From: PALSA-612 sp046729255
GTDB lineage: Bacteria > Actinomycetota > Thermoleophilia > Gaiellales > Gaiellaceae
DNA length: 23,820 bases
NCBI GenBank assembly: GCA_046729255.1
Contig: JBKPGF010000020.1
Span: 1 to 23,820, forward strand
Direction: 5' to 3'
The stretch's first letter is position 1, and each line of letters starts with the position of its first letter. A model generated the notes under the pieces. It saw only the letters and a program-made list of their open reading frames with translations, was not told the origin of the DNA and searched no databases. Positions 7,341 through 15,746 of the stretch are shown in pieces. Made by a program: the position numbers and the translations under genes.

Positions 7341-8982
7341 GGCACGGTGACGGTGACGGGAGTCGAGAGCAGGAAGACGTCGCCCCGTTCTGGGTCGTCC
7401 ACCCAGTTGGCGGCGGCGCCGACGCGATACGTCCACCTCCCGGGCCCGGGACGGTCGACAGCCGATGTCCGCCGCGTCGCGCCCAATGCCTCGCTGGCGA
7501 AGGTGCAGTGGTCCGCGCCTGGATTGCGCGTCTCGCAGAGATAGTCCGTGACCGTGGGGCTGCGGAAGACCTTGTAGAAGAGCCTCGTTCCACGAGCGGG
7601 CGGCTCCTCCCAGCTCAAGCGCACCGCCTCGCCCCTGGCGGTAGCCGTGAAGTCGAAACCGCCGTCGACGGGAACGGCGATGCCGTTCTCCTGGAGCACG
7701 TGCTCGGCCCCTTTCACCGGCGTGGCGGCTGCGGCGGCAACGATGGGTGCAATTCCCAGCACGATCACGACGGGTACGACCAGCCGCCAGCCGATCGGGC
7801 GCGGCGGTCCGCGCCGCGTGCGCCGAGCCAGCGCGGGACCGTGTAGCGGCACGAGCAGCGGAATTGCGGCGGCGAGGATGAAGAAGGCCGGCATCGCCGG
7901 GATCAGCAAGCGAAAGAACGTGCCGCTGTCGACGGTCGCCTGGTCGGCCGAGCCCTTGAGGAGAAAGAACGCCCAGAACCACGCCGAGAAGAACACCGCG
8001 AGCGCCAGCGACCGGCGTGCCACTGCGATGGCGCCGGCGAACGGCACCCACTGAAGCACGCGCACGCTCCAGAAGAATTCGCGCAGGCTGTCGAGGTTGA
8101 CGGCGATGTTGTGCCAGCTGATGTCCACGTACCTGCGATAGGGCTCCATGATCGTGTCCCCACCCAGCGCGACACGTGTCTCCTGGTACGTGAATGCCGG
8201 GATGTCGCCGAGGCCTCGGTACTTCCAGATCGTGAGCGCGATCAGGGCAGGGACGACGCCAATGGCGCCGATGGCGAGCTCGCGCCAGCGGCGCGCCAGC
8301 AGAAGCATGAGCACCGGCGCAAGCGCGTAGATGATGCTCGAAGGCTTGACCAGCGCCGCGAACCCGAGCGTCAGCCCGCTGAGCGCTGCCGTCGACGGAT
8401 CGCGGTTGTCGACGGCGCGCACGGCGAGGGCGGCTGACGCCAACAGGCACACCGTCGTTGGGTAGTCGGCCATCGCGGTCAAGCCGAAGGGGAGCGGCAG
8501 GAACTGATCGACGTACCGATCGTGATACCGGTGCACGAACAGCGGAATGGCTATGTACGGCGCGATCGTCCAGGCCGCCGCGCCGAAATAGCCGATGTAC
8601 CGGCCGCCAACGCGCGAGGCGAGCTCGTACATGCTCCACAGCGCAAGTGGTGCGAAGACGACGATCTGGAGCAGCATCACCAACGGCAGCCCGCCGAGAA
8701 AGCCGGGCCCGCCGATCCAGGCGAATGGCATGAGCAGCATCGACCAGCCTGGCGAGACCAGCGGGTCGTTCAGCCAGCCGTTGCCCACGAGCCAGCCCGT
8801 TGTCCAGTACCAGATCTGGTCACCGCCCTGGTAGAAGAGCCACGCGTTGTGGTTGACCTTCGTCGTGTAGGCGGCGAGCGCAATCCAGTGGAAGACGAGC
8901 AGCGGCACGAGCACGCGCCACGGCTCGGAGAGAGGGATGCGATTCCAGGTCGCGGCGGTCACGCGCCGGGCGCGCTCGAGCT

Positions 8983-8986
<4 letters not shown>
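7337..8986 (-). CDS. GT-C-type membrane protein with C-terminal fibronectin-III-like domain
   Basis: Product of 549 residues with about 10-12 hydrophobic segments between residues 25 and 430. The first outer loop reads GGDQIWYWTTGWLVGNG then PLVSPGWSMLL, like a GT-C membrane glycosyltransferase but with Asp-Gln where GT39 enzymes have Asp-Glu. About residues 435-549 look like a fibronectin type III domain: VRLSWEEPP (strand B Trp), LFYKVFRSP (strand C), and WTYRVGAAANW (strand F Tyr-x-Val). Two Cys residues (YLCET and HCTF) could form a disulfide outside the cell. Start ATG 8986 makes an ATGA overlap with the epimerase stop; an in-frame ATG-type start 12 codons upstream is less likely. The 3' end overlaps the next gene as TTGA. 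Glycosyltransferase activity is inferred. Confidence 0.72.
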
Positions 8987-9899
<913 letters not shown>

Positions 9900-9903
<4 letters not shown>

Positions 9904-11045
9904 TCCACAGGCGCGGGCGTCGGCGTCACCCAGTCCACGCGGCCGGCCCACTTGTCGCGGTTCGCCGCGTACCAGTCGATCGTCCGGCGGACGCCTTCTT
10001 CCCAGGTGACGAGAGGCTGCCAGCCCGTCTCGCGCGCGAGCTTCTCGAACCCCACCTTGAGCGCGAGCACCTCGCTCGCCCCCGGGCGGTGGCGCTCGGC
10101 GACGCTGACGACCTCGCGGTCACCGGGCCAGTACCCCGCTTCCTCGCCGACGCGCAGGATGAGCTCGGCCCAGTCGCGCATGGAGATGTTCTCGCCCTGG
10201 CCGTAGACGTAGACGTCGCCGGGCACCCCGTGCGCCGCGACCATCAGATGGCCTCGGACGCCGTCCGTGCAGTAGCAAAGGTCGCGGAGCGGCTCGAGCT
10301 GCCCGAGCTCGATGCGCGGCCGCTCCAGCGCCTGCGTGACGATCGTGCCGGTGACGAAGCGCGGGTTCTGCCGCGGGCCGTAGTTGTTGAACATCCGCGT
10401 GACCACCCCGGGGATGCCGAACGCGTCGTGGTAGTTCATCGTCAGGAAGTCCGCCGCCACCTTCGACGTCGCGTACACCGACTTCGGGTTGAGCGGCGAG
10501 CGCTCGTGGAAGACGACGCCGCCGTCGGCGTCGAAGTCGTGATGGTGGGCGACCGCGTCGCGAGGATTGCCGTACTCCTCGGAGGTGCCGGCGGTGTCGA
10601 AGCGCTCCACCTCGAGCTCGTGGTCGAGGATCGACTGCAGGAGGTTGAGCGTGCCGACGACGTTCGCCATCACCGTCTCGTACGGCCGATGCCACGACTC
10701 GCCGACGTGCGCCTGGGCGCCGAGATGGAAGATGTACGGCCGGTCCGGGGCCTGTTTCAGCTCACGAACGAGGTAGTCGACCGATGTGCGGTCGGTGAGG
10801 TCGGCGAACTTGATGTGGACGCGCGAGCGCAGGTGCCCGATGTTGTTGAGAGCGCCGCTCGATGTCGCCCGGACGAACGCGACGACGTTCGCTCCCAGCT
10901 CCACGAGCGCGTCCGTGAGGTGGGAGCCCATGAAGCCGTCCGCACCGGTGACGAGCACCGTCCTTCCCTCGTAGACGTCGCCCAACTCTCGCCGCAGTTC
11001 GGCAATCGCGGTCTCGCTCCACACGCGGTTGTTTGTCCCCGACAT
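9900..11045 (-). CDS. Nucleotide-sugar 4,6-dehydratase, GDP-mannose 4,6-dehydratase-like SDR
   Basis: Extended SDR of 381 residues that would make a 4-keto-6-deoxy nucleotide sugar in the cytoplasm. Visible are the Rossmann motif TGADGFMG (33-40), HLGAQAHVGESW (107-118), Thr154-Ser155-Glu156 in GTSEEYG, catalytic Tyr191 and Lys195 (VYATSK), FNNYGPRQNPRFVTG (219-233), LGQLEPLRD and a C-terminal GWQPLVTWEEGVRRTIDWY (341-359). The TSE triad and LGxLxxxRD resemble GDP-mannose dehydratase, and the next gene is Fcl-like, so GDP-mannose is the best substrate guess. CDP-glucose, dTDP-glucose or UDP-GlcNAc dehydratase cannot be excluded, so no symbol is given. There is a 20-residue extra N-terminus before the fold. 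A TACGCT box lies 11 bases before the ATG, and the previous gene ends 51 bases upstream. Confidence 0.82.
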
Positions 11046-11056
11046 CCCGGGAGCGA

Positions 11057-11062
11057 AGCGTA
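11057..11062 (-). promoter_or_regulatory. Candidate -10 box before the dehydratase gene
   Basis: Minus-strand TACGCT ends 11 bases before the ATG at 11045. It lies in the 51-base gap after the upstream membrane-protein gene and could provide an internal promoter. The same hexamer precedes the GT4 gene starting at 14457. No clear -35. Confidence 0.33.
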
Positions 11063-11096
11063 GCCAGAGGGCATGTGGGACCTGTAAGTACGGGGT

Positions 11097-12596
11097 CTAC
11101 CCGGGTCGCTCAGGAGCCCTGCGCGGGAACCAGGGTCGATAATGCCACGCTGCCACCGCCCCGAAACTGAGTGCGAGCAGGAGGAGGAGCACGATCGGCC
11201 TCGTCCCCACGAGCCGCGGGCCCGCCAGCGCGACGGCGACGTAGAGAGCGAGCGTCAATGCGGCACCCGCCGCCTGCGCCGGCGTCGGGCGGCCGAGCGG
11301 CGTCGCCCGGACGCAGAGAATGACTGCCGCGAGCACGCATGCGGCCAGCGGAAGCTTGGGCCACACGCCAGAGCCCGCGAACGTGCCGTCCCACACTCGC
11401 TCGACCCACTTCCACGTCACGGCGCGAATAGGATCCGTCGCCGTCATCCCGAGCATGAGAACTCCTGACGGGACCGCGAGCGCAATCGTCTCCCACGGCC
11501 AGGCCCGGTAGGCCGTGGCGAACCCGAGCGCGAGGAAGGGAAGCATCGGGATGAGAAAGCGCGGGCCCGGTGTCCCGCCGCCGAAGGGTGTCGCGTAGCC
11601 GGAGTTGTAGACGACGAATGCGGCCGCGAGGAACCCCGCCAGCGCCGCCTCCCGGCGCCGACCCTTCTTCCAGAGGAGGAACAGACCGGCGGCACCGGCG
11701 AGCACGACCGGGGTCACCGTTATCAGGCCTATGCGGCTGAAGAGGAGCTGCAAGGCGACGCCGCGCTGAGGAGCACCCACGCCGAACAGGCCACGGTCGT
11801 TCGCGCCGATCACGTCGTGGCCGGAGACGCCCGGCTCGATGATCGCGTACTCGTAGGAGTTGTGGAACGGCGAGCCGAACGCCCACCAGTCGTAGAGCAG
11901 GAGAGGGAGCACGCCGACGAGGACTCCGGCCACGTACGCTGCTCCTCGGCGAAGCCAATCGGACGATGTCAACGCATACACGCCGACGGCGAGTGCGACG
12001 AGGGCAAGTGGGTACTCGGCTGTGATCGCCAAGCCGGCAATCACTCCCGAGAGCGCGATCCACGCCAGCCGGTCCTTGGCGTACCGGACCGTGCAGAACG
12101 CCGCGAAGCCGAGGGCAGCAGCCAGCGCGTGGTCGAAGAAGAGGGTCGCGAAGGGGAAGAGCAGCGTACAGAGGCCGGCGGTAACCGCGGTAACGGGGCC
12201 GAAGCCGGGCTCGAAGTCGTCGCTCACCCTGCGCAGGAGGAACAGCAGGACACCGGTGGGCAGCACGGCGCAGATCAGGACGAGGATCCAGAGGGCGAGG
12301 GATCGTGAGTCGGTGCCGAGGACGTCGGCCGCGCCGTCGAGGATTCCAGTCTCGTCGAGGGCGAAGTAGGGACCGACCGCGAGGAACGCAAGGCCCGGCG
12401 CCTTCGTCGAGTAGTAGTGGCCGTTGTACCAGGAGAGGTCCTTCGACTCCCGGTGATACCGGTCGACGTTCGGCGTGCCGTCGGCGAGGGAGCGAATGAG
12501 CGCGAGGTGGGCGAACTGGTTCTCACCCCCGCCTTGCACTACGGTTGCGTAGCCCAGCACGACTGCGCAGATGGCGAGCGTGCCAGCCATTCGCAT
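11097..12596 (-). CDS. GT-C-type polytopic membrane protein, putative glycosyltransferase
   Basis: Product of 499 residues with about 11-12 hydrophobic segments. After the first helix comes an outer loop GGGENQFAHLALIRSLADG and then YNGHYYSTKAPGLAFLAVGPYF. This matches a family of multi-membrane proteins related to GT39/PMT enzymes, where the usual Asp-Glu position is replaced (here Glu-Asn). Later features are SAEYPLAL-like TAEYPLALVALAVG, YDWWAFGSPFHNSYEY and GGGTPGPRFLIPMLPFLALG. It probably transfers a sugar outside the membrane, but activity is unproven. Start is ATG 12596, with ATG 12590 as an alternative two codons in. TAGTGT lies 7 bases upstream, and the divergent methyltransferase starts 36 bases away. 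It is first in the minus-strand operon. Confidence 0.72.
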   Translation of the reverse strand: MRMAGTLAICAVVLGYATVVQGGGENQFAHLALIRSLADGTPNVDRYHRESKDLSWYNGHYYSTKAPGLAFLAVGPYFALDETGILDGAADVLGTDSRSLALWILVLICAVLPTGVLLFLLRRVSDDFEPGFGPVTAVTAGLCTLLFPFATLFFDHALAAALGFAAFCTVRYAKDRLAWIALSGVIAGLAITAEYPLALVALAVGVYALTSSDWLRRGAAYVAGVLVGVLPLLLYDWWAFGSPFHNSYEYAIIEPGVSGHDVIGANDRGLFGVGAPQRGVALQLLFSRIGLITVTPVVLAGAAGLFLLWKKGRRREAALAGFLAAAFVVYNSGYATPFGGGTPGPRFLIPMLPFLALGFATAYRAWPWETIALAVPSGVLMLGMTATDPIRAVTWKWVERVWDGTFAGSGVWPKLPLAACVLAAVILCVRATPLGRPTPAQAAGAALTLALYVAVALAGPRLVGTRPIVLLLLLALSFGAVAAWHYRPWFPRRAPERPG

Positions 12597-12603
12597 GGCT
12601 CGA

Positions 12604-12609
12604 ACACTA
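12604..12609 (-). promoter_or_regulatory. Candidate -10 box for the minus-strand operon
   Basis: Minus-strand TAGTGT ends 7 bases before ATG 12596 in a 36-base divergent intergenic region. There is no Shine-Dalgarno sequence, so the mRNA would be leaderless. It lies close to the oppositely directed TACAAT box, so the two promoters may compete. Confidence 0.35.
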
Positions 12610-12618
12610 CGCCGCTCG

Positions 12619-12624
12619 TACAAT
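12619..12624 (+). promoter_or_regulatory. Candidate -10 box for the lone methyltransferase gene
   Basis: TACAAT matches the TATAAT consensus at 5 of 6 bases and ends 8 bases before GTG 12633. No Shine-Dalgarno sequence fits in the gap. The expected transcription start falls on or next to the start codon. Confidence 0.5.
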
Positions 12625-12632
12625 CGGCCGCC

Positions 12633-13403
12633 GTGCGGGGATGGGCGCGTTTGTACCGGACGAGCGTCGCGCTCGGTATACGCGACCTCGTCCGCCACGG
12701 CTACCGGCACGAGGCGGTCGTGCGCGTCGTCGTGCCGCTCGATCCGAGCCGCTACCTCGAGCTGCCCTGGGCGAGCGAGCGGCTGGATGCTCAGGCCGGC
12801 GAGCGCGTGCTCGACCTCGCGAGCCCGAAGCTCCTTGCAGTGTGGCTGGCGCGACAGGGTGTCGAGGTCACGTCGGTTGATCAGCTCGAGCGCGAGATCG
12901 AGACCTGGCAGGCGCTCGCCGGCGATGCAGGCGTCGGCTTCCGCGTCGCCGACGGCCGCGCCCTTCCGTTCGAGGACGGGAGCTTCGACCACGCGTACTC
13001 GATCTCTGTCCTCGAGCACATCGAGGAGCCGGGCGACGCCGAAGCCTTGCGGGAGCTGGCGCGCGTCGTGAAGCCGGGTGGCCGCGTGCTCGTGACGCTT
13101 CCGCACGCGCTCGAGCATCGGGAGGACTGGCGTGACGCCCCCGTCTACGCGAACGAGCCCGGCGGCGGTCGCTCGTTCTTCCAGCGCTGGTACGACCCGT
13201 CACGGGTCGACGCCCTCGTCGAGGCGGTTCCCGCACTCGAGCTCGTCTCGCGTGAGGTCGTGCGCATGCAACCGAACTGGAACGACGCGTACGTGCGCGC
13301 GTTCCCCTGGCTCGTCCCCGTGGGGCCCTTGTACGGGTTGCTCGGGCGCGAGGTTGCGGCGGATGACGGCGACGTCGTGCGCCTGGCCTTCGTCAGGCGC
13401 TAG
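12633..13403 (+). CDS. Class I SAM-dependent methyltransferase (Methyltransf_11-like) with altered motif I
   Basis: Product of 256 residues, soluble. It resembles Methyltransf_11 enzymes: GERVLDLASPKLLAVWLA (about residues 54-71), VTSVDQ (acidic end of strand 2), FRVADGRALPFEDGSFDHAYSISVLEHIEEP (about 105-135) and RVVKPGGRVLVTLPH. The usual glycine-rich loop (DxGxGxG) is replaced by DLASPKLL, which is unusual, although Asp at the end of strand 2 and the LPF...FD..YS..VLEH segment are normal. GTG 12633 is chosen because it follows TACAAT by 8 bases; upstream in-frame codons run through the divergent gene. It is transcribed alone and overlaps the convergent GT4 gene by 11 bases. It probably methylates a sugar or a glycan-related substrate; the target is unknown. 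Confidence 0.82.
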   Translation: MRGWARLYRTSVALGIRDLVRHGYRHEAVVRVVVPLDPSRYLELPWASERLDAQAGERVLDLASPKLLAVWLARQGVEVTSVDQLEREIETWQALAGDAGVGFRVADGRALPFEDGSFDHAYSISVLEHIEEPGDAEALRELARVVKPGGRVLVTLPHALEHREDWRDAPVYANEPGGGRSFFQRWYDPSRVDALVEAVPALELVSREVVRMQPNWNDAYVRAFPWLVPVGPLYGLLGREVAADDGDVVRLAFVRR

Positions 13404-14457
13404 CGATCTCGCGATAGACCGTGTCGTGCGCTCGAGCACACGCGTCCCACGTGAACTCCGCGGCATGGGCAAGCCCTCGCGCGACGCGGCGCCCGTCGAG
13501 CGCGCGGAGGACGGCGGCCGCCATCTCGTCAGGCGAGTGGGGATCGAAGTACTCGGCGGCGTCGCCGCAGACCTCCGGCAACGACGTCGCGTTCGAGCAC
13601 GCGATGGGGCAGCCGCAGGCCATCGCTTCCAGCGGAGGGAGGCCGAAGCCCTCGTACAGGCTCGGGAACACAAGGCACGCAGCCGAACGGTAGAGCTCGA
13701 CGAGCTCGTCGGCAGATACGTGCCCGCGTGACTCGACGCCGTCGGGAAGCTGCGCGCGCTCGTGGCCTTGCCCGGTGAGGACGAGATGAAGCTCCGGCCG
13801 CTGCTGTCGCACGCGGGCAAACGCTGCGAACAACCGCTCGTGGTTCTTGTGTGGCCAGCGGTTGGCGGGGTAGAGGATGAACGGCCGGCGCTCGCCGCCG
13901 CCCGGAGTGAACCGCGCGTGATCGATGCCGGAGTGGATCGTGCGGACGCGCCGCGGATCGAGGTCGTAGCGCTCGATCAGCGTCTGCCGTGCGTGCTCGG
14001 AGATCGTGATCAGCAGCCGGCTTCGCTTCACCGTCCAGCCGTAGACGGCACGCCGGTATGCGAGCTCAGCACGTGAGAAGAAGCGCGGGTAGACCTCATG
14101 CTGGAGGTCGTGGACGGTCGTGACGGCGGGTGGCCGGTCGACGCGCGGGATCATCACGCTCAGCGGGAAGTGGAGTGCGTCGAGTGCTCCGGCATCGAAG
14201 CGTCGCTCGATCCGCGCCGGCATGGCGGCGGCCAGCGACATCGCTGCCACACGGCCCGGCATGGTCGTTCGCGCCCGGTACTCGGGCACGACCGTCGTCG
14301 GGAGACCGTCCCCTGCCGCGGGCGCGATGCTCGGGACGAAGACGGCGTATTCGAGCGCGCCGACGCGAGCGAGCGTCCGGCAGAGCTCTCGTGCGTACGT
14401 CTCCGAGCCCCCCACGAGCCCCGGCACGAGTGTCAGCAGGCTCAGCCCGACCCGCAC
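13393..14457 (-). CDS. GT4 family glycosyltransferase
   Basis: Product of 354 residues with a GT-B fold. The N-terminal domain shows LVPGLVGGSETYARELCRTLA and VTTVHDLQHEVYPRFF. The linker region has ISEHARQTLIERY and IHSGIDHARFTP. The C-terminal domain has YPANRWPHKNHERLF and the nucleotide-sugar-binding PSLYEGFGLPPLEAMACG with the E-x7-E motif. Such enzymes add sugars to a lipid-linked or nascent glycan with retention of configuration; donor and acceptor are unknown. GTG 14457 is the start, with TACGCT 6 bases upstream and no Shine-Dalgarno sequence. The gene is alone on its strand between two plus-strand methyltransferase genes, so it has its own promoter. It overlaps the methyltransferase 3' end by 11 bases. 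Confidence 0.93.
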   Translation of the reverse strand: MRVGLSLLTLVPGLVGGSETYARELCRTLARVGALEYAVFVPSIAPAAGDGLPTTVVPEYRARTTMPGRVAAMSLAAAMPARIERRFDAGALDALHFPLSVMIPRVDRPPAVTTVHDLQHEVYPRFFSRAELAYRRAVYGWTVKRSRLLITISEHARQTLIERYDLDPRRVRTIHSGIDHARFTPGGGERRPFILYPANRWPHKNHERLFAAFARVRQQRPELHLVLTGQGHERAQLPDGVESRGHVSADELVELYRSAACLVFPSLYEGFGLPPLEAMACGCPIACSNATSLPEVCGDAAEYFDPHSPDEMAAAVLRALDGRRVARGLAHAAEFTWDACARAHDTVYREIASA

Positions 14458-14463
14458 CGCGCG

Positions 14464-14469
14464 AGCGTA
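14464..14469 (-). promoter_or_regulatory. Candidate -10 box for the lone GT4 gene
   Basis: Minus-strand TACGCT ends 6 bases before GTG 14457. With a 17-base spacer the -35 position reads CTGTTA (3 of 6 to TTGACA). It shares a 55-base divergent region with the promoter of the next plus-strand gene. Confidence 0.42.
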
Positions 14470-14500
14470 CCTGCCTAACGATGCCGTAACAGAGGGGGGC

Positions 14501-14506
14501 TACGAT
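14501..14506 (+). promoter_or_regulatory. Candidate -10 box for the rightmost plus-strand operon
   Basis: TACGAT ends 6 bases before ATG 14513. A G-rich run lies before the box, too far upstream to act as a Shine-Dalgarno sequence for this ATG. The spacing predicts transcription starting at the ATG. No clear -35. Confidence 0.42.
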
Positions 14507-14512
14507 CTGACG

Positions 14513-15637
14513 ATGCCGGACGGCGGCGTGCACGATGGTGCGTCTGCACAGGCTTCGCCGTCGGCGGAGGTCGACCCCGTGGAGCTGTTCGAGCGGCTCC
14601 GGGAGGAGATTCGGCGTGGTGGCAGCGGCCCGGAAGGCGCGCGCGCGACGTGGCGTGCGCAGGCCGAGCGAATGTGGCCGGTGTCCGCGGAGCGGCCGCT
14701 CGTACGGCGACCTGGGCTCAAGGGTGCCGTCGCGTACCCCGTCAAGCGTCTTCTCCGCCCGCTGCTGCGGTGGTACGTCGAGCCGCTCGCCGCGGAGCAG
14801 CGGGCGTTCAACGACGCCGTGCTGAAGCTCGTCGACGATCTCTACGAGACGGCCGATCGATTGGCTGCCGGGGACGAGTCGAGCCGCCGCATGCTCAGGG
14901 AGCTCGACGAACGCCTCCGGCGGTCCGAGCGGCGCGGCGCAGGCCCCGCACCGGCGCCCGCGGCGACCATCGCCGCGCAGCCGGCGGCTGCGGCCGTTCC
15001 GGACTACTTCGGCTTCGAAGCGCGAATGCGCGGGTCGACCGTGGCCGTGCGCGAGCGGCAGCGACCGTACGTCGACGACTTTCGCGACGCCGGCCCGGTG
15101 CTGGACATCGGCTGCGGCCGGGGCGAGTTCCTGACGCTGTTGCGCGAAGCGGGCGTCGACGCCCGCGGCGTCGACGCAGATGCGGACATGGTTGCGTACG
15201 CGCGTGGCGAAGGGCTCGAGGTCGAGCAGGCGGATGCCTCCGTATACCTCGCGGCGCTACCGGATGGCTCGCTCGGCGGCATCTTCGCGGCGCAGGTCGT
15301 CGAGCATCTTCCGCCGGGGACGCTCGTCCGGCTGCTCGAGCTCGCAGCGGCGAAGCTCCGCCCGGGGGGGCTCTTCGTCGCCGAGACGATCAATCCGCTC
15401 TCGCCGCTTGCGCTCCGCAGCTACTTCGCCGACCTCACGCACGCGCAGCCGCTCGTGCCCGAGACCCTCGCGCTGCTTGCCGAGCAGGCGGGCTTCCGTG
15501 AGGTCGAGATGCGGTTCCTGAACGAGCCGGAGGAGAAGCTTGCGGTACCCGACGATCCCCTCATCGCGGGCAACGTCCGCCGGCTGAACGAGCTGCTGTT
15601 CGGGCCGCTCGACTACGCGATCGTCGCGCGGAGCTGA
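14513..15637 (+). CDS. Class I SAM-dependent methyltransferase with long helical N-terminal region (WbdD-like layout)
   Basis: Product of 374 residues. The first 165 residues are not catalytic: an acidic and basic helical stretch (PVELFERLREEIRRGG), a hydrophobic-basic segment VKRLLRPLLRWYVEPLAAEQRAF that may touch the membrane or form a coil, and an Ala/Pro-rich linker. The methyltransferase domain follows: VLDIGCGRGEFLTLLREAG (about 196-214), ARGVDADADMV, EQADASVYLAALPDGSLGGIFAAQVVEHLPP and KLRPGGLFVAETINP. In O-antigen systems enzymes of this kind cap or decorate the glycan chain; that role here is inference. ATG 14513 lies 6 bases after a TACGAT box. It is first in the rightmost operon. 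The gap to the next gene is 109 bases. Confidence 0.85.
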   Translation: MPDGGVHDGASAQASPSAEVDPVELFERLREEIRRGGSGPEGARATWRAQAERMWPVSAERPLVRRPGLKGAVAYPVKRLLRPLLRWYVEPLAAEQRAFNDAVLKLVDDLYETADRLAAGDESSRRMLRELDERLRRSERRGAGPAPAPAATIAAQPAAAAVPDYFGFEARMRGSTVAVRERQRPYVDDFRDAGPVLDIGCGRGEFLTLLREAGVDARGVDADADMVAYARGEGLEVEQADASVYLAALPDGSLGGIFAAQVVEHLPPGTLVRLLELAAAKLRPGGLFVAETINPLSPLALRSYFADLTHAQPLVPETLALLAEQAGFREVEMRFLNEPEEKLAVPDDPLIAGNVRRLNELLFGPLDYAIVARS

Positions 15638-15746
15638 TGGACGAATTCGGCACAGATCCGTCGCGCCCCGGCGGAGATTTCGAGGGTAGGCTGCAGCCGA
15701 GGGCAGGGGAGGTGGGGCAACCCACGGGCTGCGAGCGGGAGCAGCC
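15638..15746 (+). promoter_or_regulatory. Gene-free leader region with mutually exclusive RNA hairpins before a GT4 gene
   Basis: This is the longest gene-free stretch in the window. A TAnnnT box (TAGGCT, 15687-15692) lies inside a 10-base palindrome GGCTGCAGCC (15689-15698). Then come a perfect hairpin GTGGG-GCAA-CCCAC (15712-15725, GNRA tetraloop) and GGCTGC (15727-15732) facing GCAGCC (15741-15746), which touches the GTG start. The second hairpin holds the likely Shine-Dalgarno sequence GGGAG (15737-15741) in its loop and stem edge. GGCTGC could instead pair with the upstream GCAGCC (15693-15698) if that is transcribed. That would enclose the tetraloop hairpin and free the Shine-Dalgarno sequence. 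Regulation is inferred from these pairings only. Confidence 0.33.

Noticed and set aside
5958..8639. Very long 893-codon minus-strand reading frame
   Set aside because: Only the part from 7340 downward looks like a protein family. The upstream part is an arginine/alanine-rich, out-of-frame reading of the FN3-tailed GT-C gene on the same strand, a common effect of high GC content.
11097..12596. Wzy polymerase or Wzx flippase identity for the polytopic membrane proteins
   Set aside because: The first-loop motifs and the KAPG or PPG segments fit GT39/PMT-like GT-C proteins better than Wzx or Wzy, although this cannot be settled by eye.
12597..13118. N-terminal extension of the 11097-12596 membrane protein through the methyltransferase gene
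   Set aside because: The extra residues are antisense to a well-supported methyltransferase, are charged and low-complexity, and lie before a normal first membrane helix starting at ATG 12596.
15687..15746. Known riboswitch class (TPP, cyclic di-GMP-I, cobalamin, fluoride)
   Set aside because: The conserved cores of these classes, as remembered, are not present; only generic hairpins and a GNRA loop are seen. Kept as an unassigned leader instead.
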